Origin: Bradyrhizobium lupini
Lineage (GTDB): Bacteria > Pseudomonadota > Alphaproteobacteria > Rhizobiales > Xanthobacteraceae
DNA length: 64,000 nucleotides
Reading direction: 5' to 3'
NCBI RefSeq assembly: GCF_040939785.1
Contig: NZ_CP162553.1
Coordinates: 5,847,001 to 5,911,000 of the forward strand
A model generated the notes under the pieces. That model did no database searches. It worked only from the letters and a program-made list of their open reading frames with translations, and was not told the DNA's origin. The first letter of the stretch is position 1. Each line of letters opens with the position of its first letter. Of the stretch, positions 62,822 to 64,000 are shown one piece after another. The position numbers and the translations under genes are program-made.

Positions 62822-63361
62822 TCATTTCTTGCCCATGCACGAATCTTCGTTCTTGGTATAGGCGTCGTTCTTGTCCTCGTGCTTGCCGGGTCTTGTGCGG
62901 CCCCAGGCCTCGTTGGAGCGGGCGCGCAGGTAGACGTAGAGATCGTCCATGTAGCAGGCGACGTTCGGGTTATCGCCGAAGGCCGGCATCACGTTCTCTG
63001 CAGCAGTCGAGATGTTCTTGCGGCCGGAGGCGACGACGCCGAGAAAATCGGCATAGCTCATCGTCTTCAGCGAATCCTTCAACGCCGGGGCGTAGGTCGA
63101 GCCCATGCCGTCCGGGCCGTGACACACATGGCAATCCGAGTGATAGCGGCGGTATCCGGAATAGGTGTACCAGTCGACGGATCCGTCGGTGATCTTGTAG
63201 GTTGGGTTGCCTTCCTTGTCGGACCATTCGCCGGTTTCGTTCTGCTTGACGGCAGTCGGGTCACCTGATCCGTCAGCGACGGCAATTCCCCCGGACGCGA
63301 CCAAGAACATCGCAGCAATGGCAGAGCAGATTTTACGCAAGAGATTTTCCTCGGAAGGCAT
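62822..63361 (-). CDS. c-type cytochrome, methanol metabolism-related
   Basis: A protein of 179 residues from the ATG at 63361. A TTG at 63340 with GAGGAAAA just upstream is a strong rival start and gives the neater signal peptide [23 protein letters not shown]. One haem site is CHVCH at 77-81; the axial Met is probably in NVMPAFGDN. Two further Cys (ACYMDD, DSCMGKK) fit the four-Cys methanol-associated cytochrome family. Position directly after xoxF indicates that it accepts electrons from that dehydrogenase (XoxG-like role). Confidence 0.9.
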   Translation of the reverse strand: MPSEENLLRKICSAIAAMFLVASGGIAVADGSGDPTAVKQNETGEWSDKEGNPTYKITDGSVDWYTYSGYRRYHSDCHVCHGPDGMGSTYAPALKDSLKTMSYADFLGVVASGRKNISTAAENVMPAFGDNPNVACYMDDLYVYLRARSNEAWGRTRPGKHEDKNDAYTKNEDSCMGKK

Positions 63362-63419
63362 TCGGTGAGACGAGCCGGCGCGTGGAGTTGATCCACGCGC
63401 CGGAGCGATGCTGAGAGGC

Positions 63420-64000
63420 CTAGTTGGGCAGCGAGAACACGGTCAGCGTACCGCCGAGTGCCGTGTAGTTGCTGAGCGCCGCGTAGCCACCGACGGCGCC
63501 GAGACCGGCGGTCGGATCGGTCAGGCCTGCCGCCAGACCGATGCCGGCCCAGCCGCCCACGCCGGAGAGCACTGCGACATACTGCTTGCCGCCGTTCTCA
63601 TAGGTGGTGACGTTGCCGATGATGCCGGAGGGAGTCTTGAACTTGTAGAGCTCCTTGCCGGTCTTGGCGTCGACTGCCTTCAGGTAGCCTTCGAGCGTTC
63701 CGTAGAACACCACGTTGCCCGCGGTTGCGAGCGCACCCGACCAGACCGAGAACTGCTCCTTGTTCGACCAGACGATCTTGCCGGTCTTGCCGTCCCAGGC
63801 GATGAAGTTGCCCATGTGGGTTTCACCCTGTGGCGGATACATCGAGAGCGTTGCGCCCACGTAGGGCTGACCCGCGGTGTAGCTCACCTTGAACGGTTCG
63901 TAGTCCATGCAGACGTGGTTGGTCGGAACGTAGAACAGCTGCGTGTCCGGCGAGTAGGCTGCCGGCTGCTCGTCCTTGGTGCCGAGCGCGGCCGGGCAGA
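63420..64000 (-). CDS. xoxF: XoxF-type lanthanide-dependent methanol dehydrogenase (5' part beyond the window)
   Basis: The C-terminal 193 residues are visible and the frame stays open to base 64000. [15 protein letters not shown], a W motif [43 protein letters not shown], and [11 protein letters not shown] then [11 protein letters not shown] are diagnostic of the XoxF5-like periplasmic dehydrogenase. The metal site lies in the missing part. It leads a leftward unit xoxF - cytochrome c - frmA - gfa: methanol to formaldehyde outside, then glutathione-linked oxidation inside. This gene order is known in Bradyrhizobium. Confidence 0.93.
   Translation of the reverse strand, partial: CPAALGTKDEQPAAYSPDTQLFYVPTNHVCMDYEPFKVSYTAGQPYVGATLSMYPPQGETHMGNFIAWDGKTGKIVWSNKEQFSVWSGALATAGNVVFYGTLEGYLKAVDAKTGKELYKFKTPSGIIGNVTTYENGGKQYVAVLSGVGGWAGIGLAAGLTDPTAGLGAVGGYAALSNYTALGGTLTVFSLPN

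Overview
The window looks like a chromosomal segment of a Bradyrhizobium-type alphaproteobacterium. The basis is high G+C, rhizobial-style gene content (lanthanide-type PQQ alcohol dehydrogenases with the glutathione formaldehyde pathway, a hutF-type histidine pathway, and several paralogous winged-helix/ATPase/TPR regulators) and intergenic repeats of a kind I remember from Bradyrhizobium genomes. No rRNA, tRNA, CRISPR array, transposase or phage gene was seen. Species assignment is inference.

Layout. 1-7.7 kb: a methyltransferase cut by the left edge, a methanethiol S-methyltransferase-like membrane enzyme (MddA type), a LuxR-type regulator, a Bcr/CflA drug exporter, a RidA protein and a BisC-type molybdenum S-/N-oxide reductase. 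7.7-22.5 kb: an island of regulators and detoxification enzymes. It holds an AraC regulator, two large winged-helix + ATPase + TPR regulators, an orphan HisKA_2 kinase, two alpha/beta hydrolases of the dehalogenase/epoxide hydrolase type, a DJ-1 family protein, a broken VOC protein, an enoyl-CoA hydratase homologue and OsmC. Five copies of a 29-bp site made of three 5-bp boxes at exact 10-bp spacing, CTAAC-N5-CTAAC-N5-MTAAC-GAGC, precede five of its transcription units, all in the same orientation to the gene. This undescribed-looking regulon is the main finding. 22.6-33 kb: MsrA, a TetR/HlyD/DHA2 efflux locus with a duplicated operator, an aldo/keto reductase, a third (frameshifted) paralogue of the large regulators, a Bug-type binding protein and an MFS permease. 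33.2-33.8 kb: a long non-coding repeat.

33.8-44.3 kb: the histidine utilization locus. hutI-hutH-hutU run rightward. hutF-hutC, an ABC importer and an M20-type amidase run leftward. A perfect 20-bp palindrome sits in the 84-bp divergent promoter region. No hutG is visible. 44.4-54.3 kb: remnants of an EAL protein and of a TonB receptor, an enterochelin-esterase-like protein, a disordered acidic protein, a convergent tupA/tupB pair, hisC, a D-2-hydroxyacid dehydrogenase, a frameshifted 3-hydroxyacyl-CoA dehydrogenase and a group III truncated haemoglobin. 54.5-64 kb: a one-carbon/alcohol oxidation block. It holds a Tat-exported Rieske protein with a PQQ dehydrogenase (lanthanide-type Asp306/Asp308), a two-subunit molybdenum hydroxylase, and on the minus strand xoxF (cut by the right edge), a methanol-type cytochrome c, S-(hydroxymethyl)glutathione dehydrogenase and gfa, closed by a clear terminator.

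Five genes carry apparent single frameshifts (7.7-8.7, 18.7-19.4, 25.1-26.6, 27.7-30.5 and 52.8-53.7 kb). At least three are one-base losses inside otherwise perfect genes. They may be assembly errors, so these genes should not be called dead without checking the reads.
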